Shown here: positions 13,674 through 20,378 of the stretch, one piece after another
Numbering within the stretch: the first letter of the stretch is position 1
Layout: every line of letters starts with the position of its first letter
Assembly (NCBI GenBank): GCA_028687525.1
Contig: JAQTZX010000003.1
Coordinates: 1 to 23,168 of the forward strand
DNA from: Candidatus Omnitrophota bacterium
GTDB lineage: Bacteria > Omnitrophota > Gorgyraeia > Gygaellales > Profunditerraquicolaceae
Direction of reading: 5' to 3'
DNA: 23,168 nt
The notes under the pieces: model-generated
Databases searched by the model: none
What the model saw: only the letters and a program-made list of their open reading frames with translations
What the model was told of the DNA's origin: nothing
Program-made: the position numbers and the translations under genes

Positions 13674-14555
13674 ATGTGCATGAAGAAAACGCATTTATTA
13701 AAAAGAGCACCAAAAGGCGGCACTGACGTGCCGCCTTTTGGTTTTGGAACCCGGGGTTTCAGCATCATGGAAATCGTTATATCGCTGATACTGCTGGGAA
13801 TAGGGGTATTGGCGGTGGGGCAGGGATATAAAGCGGGAAGGGTTTTTCTCCGCCAGTCCGACAATCGCTCATACGCCATCGGGGTAGCTAACCAGAAAAT
13901 AGAGGAATATCTGGCAAAGACTTACGAGGCGCTGGTTGTTGAAGATTCGCCTTTTCGCGGCTCCATTTCTTTGAAAGATGAACGGGTTTTTAATTGGGAA
14001 GTCACTGTGGAAAAACGATGGGAGGGTACGGATGATCCCGACACCGATGAACGCGAGGGGATACCGTATAAATTCATAACCGTGATATGTTCTTATCAAG
14101 ATCGGAACCTGGCGGGAAGGATTGAGGAAAATGAGGTGAGGATGGTCAATATCGTTCCGTATCCGGCTGTTCACACCGAGATGGCAAAAGTAATTCCCCG
14201 GAATGAAGTGCCTTGCAGACAAACCGCTTCGACCATTATGACCCTTCCGTTTAAATATGAGACCGACAAAAACCTGATGATCGTGTATAATATAACTATC
14301 AAAATACTGGATGCGAACGATATCGGTCCGCTCGACACGATCTTTACCGAGTGTACCCTGGACGGCGGTGTAAAAGATATCGTGACCAGGACTCCCATTC
14401 TCATGCAGCCGTTGATCAGCAATGCTCTGGGGGTGCAGAATGTCAAGAGGGATACTCCTCATGTAATAGAGGTGCGCTGGTATAAGGATGCCGCGGCCGG
14501 CAATATAATACTCAAAGAAGCGAATATCGTGATTCTTGCTACCGAGCGAAAATAA
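13674..14555 (+). CDS. GspI/PilV-like prepilin with beta-rich C-terminus
   Basis: A 293-residue prepilin. The 28-residue leader ends TRG, followed by FSIME with glutamate at +5 and a helix (IVISLILLGIGVLAVGQG) of GspI/PilV type. The globular part is larger than usual for that group. The last 100 residues (from about LMIVYNITIKIL to VIEVRWYKD ... ANIVILATE) resemble the C-terminal beta region of the three preceding exported proteins. ATG 13674 follows AGAGG at a good distance; 13680 is an alternative. The leader-coding part contains a perfect terminator-like hairpin (13709-13742), encoding the KGGTDVPPFG stretch. A GTG at 13728 inside the hairpin would give a short leader but lacks a ribosome site. 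Confidence 0.85.
   Translation: MCMKKTHLLKRAPKGGTDVPPFGFGTRGFSIMEIVISLILLGIGVLAVGQGYKAGRVFLRQSDNRSYAIGVANQKIEEYLAKTYEALVVEDSPFRGSISLKDERVFNWEVTVEKRWEGTDDPDTDEREGIPYKFITVICSYQDRNLAGRIEENEVRMVNIVPYPAVHTEMAKVIPRNEVPCRQTASTIMTLPFKYETDKNLMIVYNITIKILDANDIGPLDTIFTECTLDGGVKDIVTRTPILMQPLISNALGVQNVKRDTPHVIEVRWYKDAAAGNIILKEANIVILATERK
13709..13742 (+). terminator. Perfect terminator-like hairpin inside the leader-coding region
   Basis: Fifteen-base arms (ACCAAAAGGCGGCAC at 13709-13723 and its exact complement at 13728-13742) flank the loop TGAC. The stem is GC-rich in the middle and the 3' arm ends CCUUUUGGUUUUGG, close to an intrinsic terminator. It lies within the coding sequence of the prepilin leader, so translation would normally cover it. 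It could act as an attenuator between the first four genes of the cluster and the rest, or be an inserted palindromic repeat. Confidence 0.7.
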
Positions 14556-14569
14556 GGGGGGAAGGGCCT

Positions 14570-15118
14570 GTGAATAAAAGGGCTATGACACTGGCGGAGT
14601 TGATCGTGGTGTTTGCTCTCATGTGCATACTGCTTTTGTCCGTGTATTCGGTGTACCTGATATTCTTTACCTCCATCAATTATGACACCGAGCGGTATTT
14701 GATTTCCGGCCAGGTGAGTTACGCCTTGTCCGATATGAAGGTCCGTTGTTTAAGCGCCAGTGTCATAGCCGGGGATTCCCGGTTTGACTCCGAAGGGGAG
14801 TCTTTGGAGGTATTGAATTTTAACGGCGAGAACGATATCTATAATATCACTCCGGATGACCTTAGCGATAACGAGGATTATTCGTATTATGTCCGTGAGA
14901 ACGGAGATTTGATCATGGAAGAGGGAAGCGGGAAAACCGAGGTGTTGGTGGAAGGTAAGTATAAACCGGAAGTTTCCTTCCAATATACCAAAGGTAATGA
15001 GCCCAATTTTATTACCGTGACCGTCCGCGCTACCGGGACGAAGAGTTTCGGCAAGGACGTTCCGGAAGTGGAAAAGACCGAGGGAATACGGTTCTGGTTT
15101 ACAGACGCGGTGAGGTAG
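14570..15118 (+). CDS. GspJ/PilW-like prepilin
   Basis: A 182-residue prepilin starting at GTG: the short leader MNKRA, then MTLAE with glutamate at +5 and the helix LIVVFALMCILLLSVYSVYLIFF. The rest is acidic, with beta-strand patterns (VRCLSASVIAGDS, LEVLNFNGENDIYNI, FITVTVRATG). This resembles GspJ-type pseudopilins, which sit near the tip of the type II secretion pseudopilus. Cleavage would follow alanine. A purine-rich ribosome site (GGGGGGAAGGG) precedes the GTG. The gene ends with TAG and the next ATG comes one codon later in the same frame. Confidence 0.82.
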   Translation: MNKRAMTLAELIVVFALMCILLLSVYSVYLIFFTSINYDTERYLISGQVSYALSDMKVRCLSASVIAGDSRFDSEGESLEVLNFNGENDIYNITPDDLSDNEDYSYYVRENGDLIMEEGSGKTEVLVEGKYKPEVSFQYTKGNEPNFITVTVRATGTKSFGKDVPEVEKTEGIRFWFTDAVR

Positions 15119-15121
15119 GAT

Positions 15122-15451
15122 ATGATAGCTATCGTGACCATAGTTTTTCTGTCGGTTTCGATCCTTATGGCTACTTTCATGGGGTTTTCCCCTAATTTTT
15201 ATAAATTGACTGAGAGTGATTTTATGCGCCGGGTTAATTCCAATACTATTGTTTACGGATTACAGCGGGGAGATGTCGCCTCGCGCGCGAAAACCCTGTC
15301 CTTGCCGGACAATAAGTCCCTGACTTTGCCTATGGGGTATGTCAAGAAAAAAAATGATGCCGAGATTGATTCTATGAGTTGTGTCCTTTCGCTTACCGAT
15401 AAAGGCAGAGTCAGTGTTTCCATTAAATACAGCAGCCCGCCTGCTAAATAA
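15122..15451 (+). CDS. Pilin-like protein lacking a leader peptide
   Basis: A 109-residue protein beginning directly with a hydrophobic helix (MIAIVTIVFLSVSILMATFMGF), then a short soluble domain with beta patterns. The shape is that of a pilin without the charged leader and +5 glutamate. It could be a simple single-pass membrane protein or a decayed pseudopilin. It starts one codon after the TAG of the preceding gene, in the same frame, with GAGGTAGG as ribosome site. I do not recognise a family. Confidence 0.7.
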   Translation: MIAIVTIVFLSVSILMATFMGFSPNFYKLTESDFMRRVNSNTIVYGLQRGDVASRAKTLSLPDNKSLTLPMGYVKKKNDAEIDSMSCVLSLTDKGRVSVSIKYSSPPAK

Positions 15452-15464
15452 TGAAAAGATAAGG

Positions 15465-16238
15465 ATGAAAAACACCAGGGCTTATTTATTGATCGAAATC
15501 ATCGTTTCGGTCATAATATTGACTATGGTGGTGGTTCTTGTGTCTTCCGTTTTTGTCATGATAATCAAAGGCAGCGAAGACCGGAAGTATCATCTTATCG
15601 CCGTCAATCTGGCCCGCGGGGTCCTGGAATTCGGCGAAGGGGTGGAATATACGTACGGCAAAGAACTGATCACCTGCTGGCCGAACAGGACCGAATGCGG
15701 CGGGAGTATCAGTGTGCACACTCCGTGCGGAACCTGCTGTTGTTCGCAGTTGTGCGGAGCGGCGTTCTCCTACCAGCTGGTGTATCATTATGACCCGGAA
15801 GTAGGCAAGTACGCATTCAATATCAGCAAGGATTTTCAATGGCTGGATAAAACCCCGACCGATGCCTGCGGAGCGTATGAAGAGTCGTCTTTGTCTCTGG
15901 GAGAAGCGAAAGAACTGCAGGGCGGGACCGGGAATGTGGAGCCTACTCCCCAGAAAACAATCGAGCAGATAATCAACCTGGAATATAATCCGTTCAATAA
16001 TATGGGGGATATAAAAACAAAAGGCATGGTCCCTCACCCGAACGAAAACAGCGTCAGGATCATCTATACGGTTACCGCCGACCAGGAGCCTTTTGACCGG
16101 GGTTTCAGGCGGCATATGGTGGAGGTTCACTGGCTGGATTCTTCGGGCAGGGAACGGGCGGTTGTCCTGGGAACCGTGCCTTTGAACCGGGTAAACAACA
16201 CTTTTAAATTAAAGATCTCGCAGTTTGGATGGGAATAA
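15465..16238 (+). CDS. PilV/GspI-like prepilin with cysteine cluster
   Basis: A 257-residue prepilin. The leader MKNTRA is followed by YLLIE (glutamate at +5) and the helix IIVSVIILTMVVVLVSSVFVMII. Shortly after the helix comes a compact cysteine-rich stretch (CWPNRTEC ... TPCGTCCCSQLC), rare in pseudopilins. The C-terminal part has beta patterns (NSVRIIYTVTADQE, HMVEVHWLDSSGRE). I chose the ATG at 15465; its ribosome site is poor (AAGG directly before it). An ORF upstream in the same frame only runs through the previous gene in another frame, so it may depend on translational coupling. Confidence 0.8.
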   Translation: MKNTRAYLLIEIIVSVIILTMVVVLVSSVFVMIIKGSEDRKYHLIAVNLARGVLEFGEGVEYTYGKELITCWPNRTECGGSISVHTPCGTCCCSQLCGAAFSYQLVYHYDPEVGKYAFNISKDFQWLDKTPTDACGAYEESSLSLGEAKELQGGTGNVEPTPQKTIEQIINLEYNPFNNMGDIKTKGMVPHPNENSVRIIYTVTADQEPFDRGFRRHMVEVHWLDSSGRERAVVLGTVPLNRVNNTFKLKISQFGWE

Positions 16239-16259
16239 TAACGGGAAAGGGGTGGTACT

Positions 16260-17309
16260 ATGAAAAGAAAAGGATTATCACTGGTTGAGTTGATCGTGGC
16301 CTTGGCCACGGTGTTCATCGTCTTGGGGGCTTTATCGAGTATCGTGGTTTTCTATTTGAATACCCAGAAAAAAATTTCCGGGTCGCCCCTGGTGGATACC
16401 GCACTTACCCTGGAGACGGCGGTGCAGAGCATTTTCAGGGCGGTCAACATTTCCGATACGGACGTGGTCCAGATCGAAGATAACGGCAAGACCATGGTGT
16501 GGAAAACACAGGAGGGGAGATTGAAACGGCTGAAGTTCAATTCTGCCGACGCGAAATTGTATTATGACGAGGATTATACCGAGAGTAAACAGGCTTCTCT
16601 TTCCGGGAAGGCTATCTTATCCGATACCAAGGACGTTAGTTTCAGCCAGGATCCCAATGTCGGCACCGTGCTTCTGGAAGTGAAGAATGAGTATGAGCCG
16701 ACTGCTTTGGTTTCGGGGGCATGTTCGACAAAAAAGGAGGTCTGCATGCAGACCGCGATCCGGCCGACGCTCGCAAAAAGTTTGTGTACGGATGTTCCGT
16801 CGGTATTCCAGAATTGTTCTCCGGCCGTCGAGGGCACGCTTGTTGCGGTTACCCGGGAGAATGAGAAGGTTTTCGCGGTGGTGGAGACGGATCTTATCGC
16901 CATGCATACGCAGGACGGTTTTATGAAGGCGGATAAAGAGAAGATATTGGTCGAGGTCCCCCGGATCCTCCCGGTGTCGGATTATGTCGGCAAGCGGGTG
17001 ATGTTCAACGGCGATGTGGCCGCGGACAAGGGCGGGAGGGTCATGGTTATGAACATTCTCTACTCGGGAGGCATGGTGACGGGGGATGAAAATATAAACG
17101 CCGCCCGCCAGAGGATCATTGACGGCAAAGAGGAGTGGTATAATTTCCAGAGCGGGAATCTTAAGGATTGTTTCGCCATGGCCAAAGAAAAAGGCGTCCC
17201 GCTGAACGACTGGAAAAAGGTCTGGGACTGGATGGTATATTATTACGGGGATTATTTTGCCTCCCTGGAAAAAAAAGGATCGGTGAAGGTTTCTTATCCG
17301 CTGCGCTGA
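16260..17309 (+). CDS. PilW-like prepilin with extra C-terminal domain
   Basis: A 349-residue prepilin, long for its class. The leader MKRKG is followed by LSLVE (glutamate at +5) and the helix LIVALATVFIVLGALSSIVVFYL, typical of PilW/GspJ-like proteins. Residues to about 145 look like a usual pseudopilin body. A segment with four cysteines (CSTKKEVC, LCTDVPSVFQNC) links to a C-terminal domain of about 150 residues that starts VEGTLVAVTRENEKVFAVVE. This part may be a small beta-barrel followed by a helical tail ending KVSYPLR; I do not recognise it. A purine-rich site GAAAGGGG lies upstream of the ATG. Confidence 0.8.
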   Translation: MKRKGLSLVELIVALATVFIVLGALSSIVVFYLNTQKKISGSPLVDTALTLETAVQSIFRAVNISDTDVVQIEDNGKTMVWKTQEGRLKRLKFNSADAKLYYDEDYTESKQASLSGKAILSDTKDVSFSQDPNVGTVLLEVKNEYEPTALVSGACSTKKEVCMQTAIRPTLAKSLCTDVPSVFQNCSPAVEGTLVAVTRENEKVFAVVETDLIAMHTQDGFMKADKEKILVEVPRILPVSDYVGKRVMFNGDVAADKGGRVMVMNILYSGGMVTGDENINAARQRIIDGKEEWYNFQSGNLKDCFAMAKEKGVPLNDWKKVWDWMVYYYGDYFASLEKKGSVKVSYPLR

Positions 17310-17310
17310 C

Positions 17311-17715
17311 ATGAAGAAGAACCGCGGTTTTGTCCTTTTGATGGTTGTTTCGGCCGCCGTGATGATTCTCGGAGGGCTGCTGGTATCGCTTTTCCTGCTT
17401 GCGTCGACCGCCAAGCGCACGTATTATTACCATGAGCGGCTGGAGGCGTATTATTTATGCGAGGCAGGGGTGAGCAGGGGGCTTGCGTTATTGAAAAGCG
17501 GGGGAGGCGTTCCGCCTCAGGCCGGGACCGTCGATTTTACGCTGGGGGATAAAGCCTACCGGGTCAAATACGAGATATCCGGAAGCAGTTCGAAACCGAC
17601 TGTAAGAGGATTGGTCACCATGGCAAGCGGCAATACTTATTATTTAAAAGTGGGCGGAGAGCGGCAGCAATGGCCGTTTTTTATCAAGGGGATGATGCCG
17701 CCGTTGATGGATTGA
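17311..17715 (+). CDS. PilX/GspK-like pseudopilin
   Basis: A 134-residue protein with leader MKKNRG, then FVLLM: the +5 residue is methionine rather than glutamate, as in GspK-type tip pseudopilins, which also lack it. The helix is followed by ERLEAYYLCEAGVSRGLALL, the 'AYYLAEAG' signature of PilX/GspK N-terminal regions. The C-terminus is short compared with true GspK (about 300 residues), so the large insert domain is missing. It begins one base after the stop of the previous gene. Its identity as the K/X-type member completes the usual set of pilin types in this cluster. Confidence 0.82.
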   Translation: MKKNRGFVLLMVVSAAVMILGGLLVSLFLLASTAKRTYYYHERLEAYYLCEAGVSRGLALLKSGGGVPPQAGTVDFTLGDKAYRVKYEISGSSSKPTVRGLVTMASGNTYYLKVGGERQQWPFFIKGMMPPLMD

Positions 17716-17734
17716 GAAAGCAGGCGAGGTGGGG

Positions 17735-18118
17735 ATGAGCAGGAAGATTATGGTTGTTCTGTTGGTGTGCGTGCTGGGAGCGGGTGCGGGGATGGCGGCT
17801 AAGATGATTTCAGCCGGGGCTTCGTCGCCCGAGGCGGGCTGTCCGATAGCGGTGGAGGGCGTCCCGACCGTGGTTTACGACGAGCAATGGGATCCGTTGA
17901 CGGCTTTTATCACTGCGGAAAAGAGCGCGGGAACGTATGAAGTCGCGCGGTACAGTTTTTCCGATAATCTGGTGACGTTCAAGGACGGAAGCACCAGGAG
18001 GCTTAGCGATGTTAAATCGGGAGAGTCGGGTGTGGCGGGTCTCGAAACGGCGGTAACTGTTTTTCCAAAGTTCAAGGTGACACGATGGCAGGTAAGCGGA
18101 CACGCGCATTTCAAATAA
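17735..18118 (+). CDS. Small membrane-anchored exported protein, paralogue of 18324 gene
   Basis: A 127-residue protein with a hydrophobic N-terminal anchor or signal (about 5-23) and a soluble domain. The domain contains VVYDEQWDPL and ends KVTRWQVSGHAHFK. The protein two genes downstream has YTENWSA and ends PVKWEVTGNVSFKSE, so the two look like remote paralogues. ATG 17735 follows GAGGTGG; the GTG at 17729 is inside the ribosome site. I do not recognise a family. It overlaps the next gene by 34 bases. Confidence 0.7.
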   Translation: MSRKIMVVLLVCVLGAGAGMAAKMISAGASSPEAGCPIAVEGVPTVVYDEQWDPLTAFITAEKSAGTYEVARYSFSDNLVTFKDGSTRRLSDVKSGESGVAGLETAVTVFPKFKVTRWQVSGHAHFK

Positions 18119-18339
18119 TGCTGGCCGCCGTCTTCGTCCTGGGGTTTTGGGCGGGGGCGTATTTATATCCCGGGCAGGCCAAACAGCCGGGGAAAATCAA
18201 TCCGCGGAATGCCGGCAATACGATCCGGTTGAAGCGGATGGAAGCGATCCGGAAAGCGGCGGAAACCGGGAAGAATACTTACGAATTTATATTTGAGTCC
18301 ACTGAAGGAGGAGGGAGGCAGTCATGCGTACCGCAATAG
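18085..18339 (+). CDS. Small single-pass protein, possibly prepilin-like
   Basis: An 84-residue protein: leader MAGKRTRA, then FQIML and a hydrophobic helix (AAVFVLGFWAGAYLY), followed by a basic region (IRLKRMEAIRKAAETGK). The TRA-F junction resembles the class III cleavage sites of its neighbours, but the +5 glutamate is replaced by leucine. AAGGTG lies at a good distance from the ATG. It overlaps its neighbours on both sides (34 and 16 bases), which supports it being a real, translationally coupled gene. Confidence 0.6.
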   Translation: MAGKRTRAFQIMLAAVFVLGFWAGAYLYPGQAKQPGKINPRNAGNTIRLKRMEAIRKAAETGKNTYEFIFESTEGGGRQSCVPQ

Positions 18340-18617
18340 CTGCGATAGTCGTATTGGTGCTTATTATTTCCTGGTTCGTGTATCAGGGGTTTGCCGAGTA
18401 TTCCACGAGCCCGGATTCGAGTGTTTCGCTTTGTTACACCGAGAATTGGAGCGCTGCGAAGTATATGGTGCTGACCCAGACTTTTCCGGAGGGCGGCGGG
18501 CACCGGTTTTCTTATTCTGTTTCTTCGGATCCCACGACCGCGGGGCCGCAGGAAATGTATGATTTCGTCCCCGTGAAATGGGAGGTTACCGGTAATGTTA
18601 GTTTTAAGAGTGAATAG
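18324..18617 (+). CDS. Small membrane-anchored exported protein, paralogue of 17735 gene
   Basis: A 97-residue protein with a strong N-terminal hydrophobic anchor (AIAAIVVLVLIISWFVYQG), then a soluble domain with YTENWSAAKYMVLTQTF and the ending VKWEVTGNVSFKSE. Both motifs recur in the product of the 17735 gene. GGAGGAGGGAGG precedes the ATG, one of the strongest ribosome sites in the window. The family is not recognised; a role as an accessory of the pilin-like assembly is inferred from position only. Confidence 0.7.
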   Translation: MRTAIAAIVVLVLIISWFVYQGFAEYSTSPDSSVSLCYTENWSAAKYMVLTQTFPEGGGHRFSYSVSSDPTTAGPQEMYDFVPVKWEVTGNVSFKSE

Positions 18618-18957
18618 GCGGGCGCTGACGTTTAACGAGATACTTCTGGTCCTGGTTATCATGGGTATCTTGATAACGCTGTCTATTGTTTCCACGTCCG
18701 CCATCAAGGCCCGGGAAGACGAAAAGAATGCCAGGCGGATATTGTCCGTGATGCAAAAAGCGGCGTGGGATTATTCCGTCAGGACGGAAAGCTGCACCGC
18801 CGATTTCGATGCTCTCGATGTCGGCGATCCCAACAGGATTTCCCCGTTGTATACCTATCAGATCAGCTGTTCCCCCGATTTCAGCGCGAAGGCCTGTAAA
18901 AAGAATACGCCGGGTTCCTGTATTGTCATAGACAAATACGGCGAGTTCACGCAATGA
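18595..18957 (+). CDS. GspH/FimT-like prepilin
   Basis: A 120-residue prepilin. The leader ends NRRA, followed by LTFNE (glutamate at +5) and the helix ILLVLVIMGILITLSIVS, then ARRILSVMQKAAWDYSV, an amphipathic stretch like that of GspH/FimT proteins. Cleavage would follow alanine. Four cysteines in the short globular domain (SCTADF, SCSPDF, CKKN, SCIVI) suggest two disulfides. The ATG at 18595 has GGAGG upstream; an alternative GTG at 18610 would give a five-residue leader (MNRRA) like that of the 14570 gene. It is the last gene of the cluster. Confidence 0.85.
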   Translation: MLVLRVNRRALTFNEILLVLVIMGILITLSIVSTSAIKAREDEKNARRILSVMQKAAWDYSVRTESCTADFDALDVGDPNRISPLYTYQISCSPDFSAKACKKNTPGSCIVIDKYGEFTQ

Positions 18958-18965
18958 CAGGAGCG

Positions 18966-18985
18966 AAAAAATGCGCAGATTTTTT
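18966..18985. terminator. Weak AT-only hairpin after the cluster
   Basis: AAAAAAT (18966-18972) pairs with ATTTTTT (18979-18985) around GCGCAG. The stem has only A-T pairs, so termination would be inefficient; it is listed because it lies directly after the last gene of the cluster. Confidence 0.3.
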
Positions 18986-18987
18986 AG

Positions 18988-19016
18988 TTGACAAAATGTA
19001 TAGTATAATATATCCT
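18988..19016 (+). promoter_or_regulatory. Promoter of the AAA/DUF4143 gene
   Basis: A perfect TTGACA (18988-18993) stands 17 bases before TATCCT (19011-19016). A better-looking TATAAT (19004-19009) is only 10 bases away from the -35 and would need another -35. The region starts transcription for the ATPase gene, but the exact -10 is uncertain. Confidence 0.5.
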
Positions 19017-19047
19017 ATTATTATCCGATAGAACGGATAACAATAGG
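19014..19047. promoter_or_regulatory. Inverted repeat over leader and ribosome site of the ATPase gene
   Basis: CCTATT-A-TTATCCG (19014-19027) and CGGATAA-C-AATAGG (19034-19047) form 14-base arms with one mismatch and a six-base loop. The right arm runs into the AGGGGG ribosome site (19045-19050). It could be a protein operator or an RNA hairpin that hides the ribosome site. Confidence 0.55.
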
Positions 19048-19055
19048 GGGAAATT

Positions 19056-20378
19056 ATGAATAAAGAAGAGATAATCGAAACGCTTCTCCTCTGGAACTTT
19101 TGGGAAAAAGATATCCCGACCGGTATCCCGAGGCAGGTATATTTGGAGCAGATTAACAGATTTTTAGCTGCCGACGAAATCATCGCTCTTACAGGAGTCA
19201 GGCGTTGCGGTAAAAGCACCATTCTGTTACAGGTCCTATCCGGTTTATTAAAGGCAAAAACTCCCAGGAAAAATACGCTTTATGTTAATTTCGAAGATCC
19301 GAAGTTTTATAATCACTTGAGTGTTGATTTTCTGGATAGAATTTGGCAGGCGTATGCCGAATATCTTAAACCCGGCGGGAAGGTGTATGTTGTCCTGGAT
19401 GAAGTGCAGAAAATAAGAGGATGGGAACATTGGGTAAGGGCGAGATATGACCGTAAAGAGAATATAAAAATTTTTGTCACCGGATCAAATGCCGATCTTC
19501 TCTCTTCGGAGTTTGCCACTGTGCTTACCGGCAGGCACCTGGAACTGCCGGTAGCGCCATTAAGTTTCAAGGAATTTCTGGAATTTAAAGGTGTTATATC
19601 CGGAGCAACAGGCAGCCTTGGGTATGTTAAAAATAAAGAGAAGCTAACCAGCCTCACGCAGGAATATCTGATGACCGGTGGTTTCCCGAGAGCCGTGCTT
19701 ACTGATGACGAATTGTTGAGAAAAGAGCTTTTGTCGCAGTATTTCAGCGATATTCTTACAAAAGACATTGCGGAGAGGCATAAAATAAAGGATGTGGCGA
19801 AATTGCGTAATTTGGCGTTGTTCTACAGCTCCAATTTTACCCGCAGCTACAGCTTTAATAAGGTAAAAAAGGTGGCGGATTTCGCTCTTTCTCTGGATTC
19901 GATACACAGGTTTTCGCATTATATGGAGGCGGCATTCTTAGTTTCATTTTTGCAGCGTTTCTCCTATTCGCTTAAAAACCAGATGCAAACGCCGCGCAAA
20001 GTCTATCTCGTGGATAACGGGATGCGTAATTCCGTGGCTTTTAAGTTTTCGCAGGACAAAGGAAAGTTATTGGAGAACGCGGTTTTCTGGCAGCTTAAGG
20101 CCGGAGGAATGGAAATTTTTTATTATTCCGAGAAAAGGGAAGTCGATTTTGTCTGTAAGGACGGGCTCAAGATTAAAGAATTATATAATGTTTGTTACAA
20201 TATAGATGACAAAGAAACATTATTACGGGAAACGGAATCGCTTGCGGAAGGCATGAGGTATTTTAAATTAAAAGAAGCAAAAATAATCGTTGCCGAAGGG
20301 CGGAAAGAACAAATCAAAGAGCAAGGTTATACGATTTCAATCGTGCCTTTTTATGAATGGTCGTTGTCTTGGCGTTAA
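19056..20378 (+). CDS. AAA ATPase with DUF4143 domain
   Basis: A 440-residue protein of the widespread AAA_14/DUF4143 group. Walker A GVRRCGKST lies at 47-55, Walker B VYVVLDE at 110-116, a sensor segment IFVTGSNADLLS at 139-150, and RHLELPVAPLSFKEFLE follows. The C-terminal DUF4143 part has the PRKVYLVDNGMRN and FWQLKAGGMEIFYYSEKREVDFVC nuclease-like segments (the VDF/ELK pattern). Function is unproven; members are suspected mobile or defence-related ATPases, often acquired by transfer. Codons look more AT-rich than those of neighbours, and it carries its own promoter and inverted repeat, so it seems an independent unit between two operons. Confidence 0.92.
   Translation: MNKEEIIETLLLWNFWEKDIPTGIPRQVYLEQINRFLAADEIIALTGVRRCGKSTILLQVLSGLLKAKTPRKNTLYVNFEDPKFYNHLSVDFLDRIWQAYAEYLKPGGKVYVVLDEVQKIRGWEHWVRARYDRKENIKIFVTGSNADLLSSEFATVLTGRHLELPVAPLSFKEFLEFKGVISGATGSLGYVKNKEKLTSLTQEYLMTGGFPRAVLTDDELLRKELLSQYFSDILTKDIAERHKIKDVAKLRNLALFYSSNFTRSYSFNKVKKVADFALSLDSIHRFSHYMEAAFLVSFLQRFSYSLKNQMQTPRKVYLVDNGMRNSVAFKFSQDKGKLLENAVFWQLKAGGMEIFYYSEKREVDFVCKDGLKIKELYNVCYNIDDKETLLRETESLAEGMRYFKLKEAKIIVAEGRKEQIKEQGYTISIVPFYEWSLSWR

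Noticed and set aside
15116..15121. TAG read-through or stop recoding between 14570 and 15122 genes
   Set aside because: No recoding signal is seen, a ribosome site spans the stop, and the second frame begins with its own ATG and a membrane helix.
16617..17420. 267-residue open frame on the - strand
   Set aside because: It lies opposite a prepilin gene with clear signal and helix; composition is that of an antisense shadow.
19004..19009. TATAAT as -10 partner of TTGACA at 18988
   Set aside because: The spacing is only 10 bases, too short for a sigma70 promoter; TATCCT at 17 bases is preferred.
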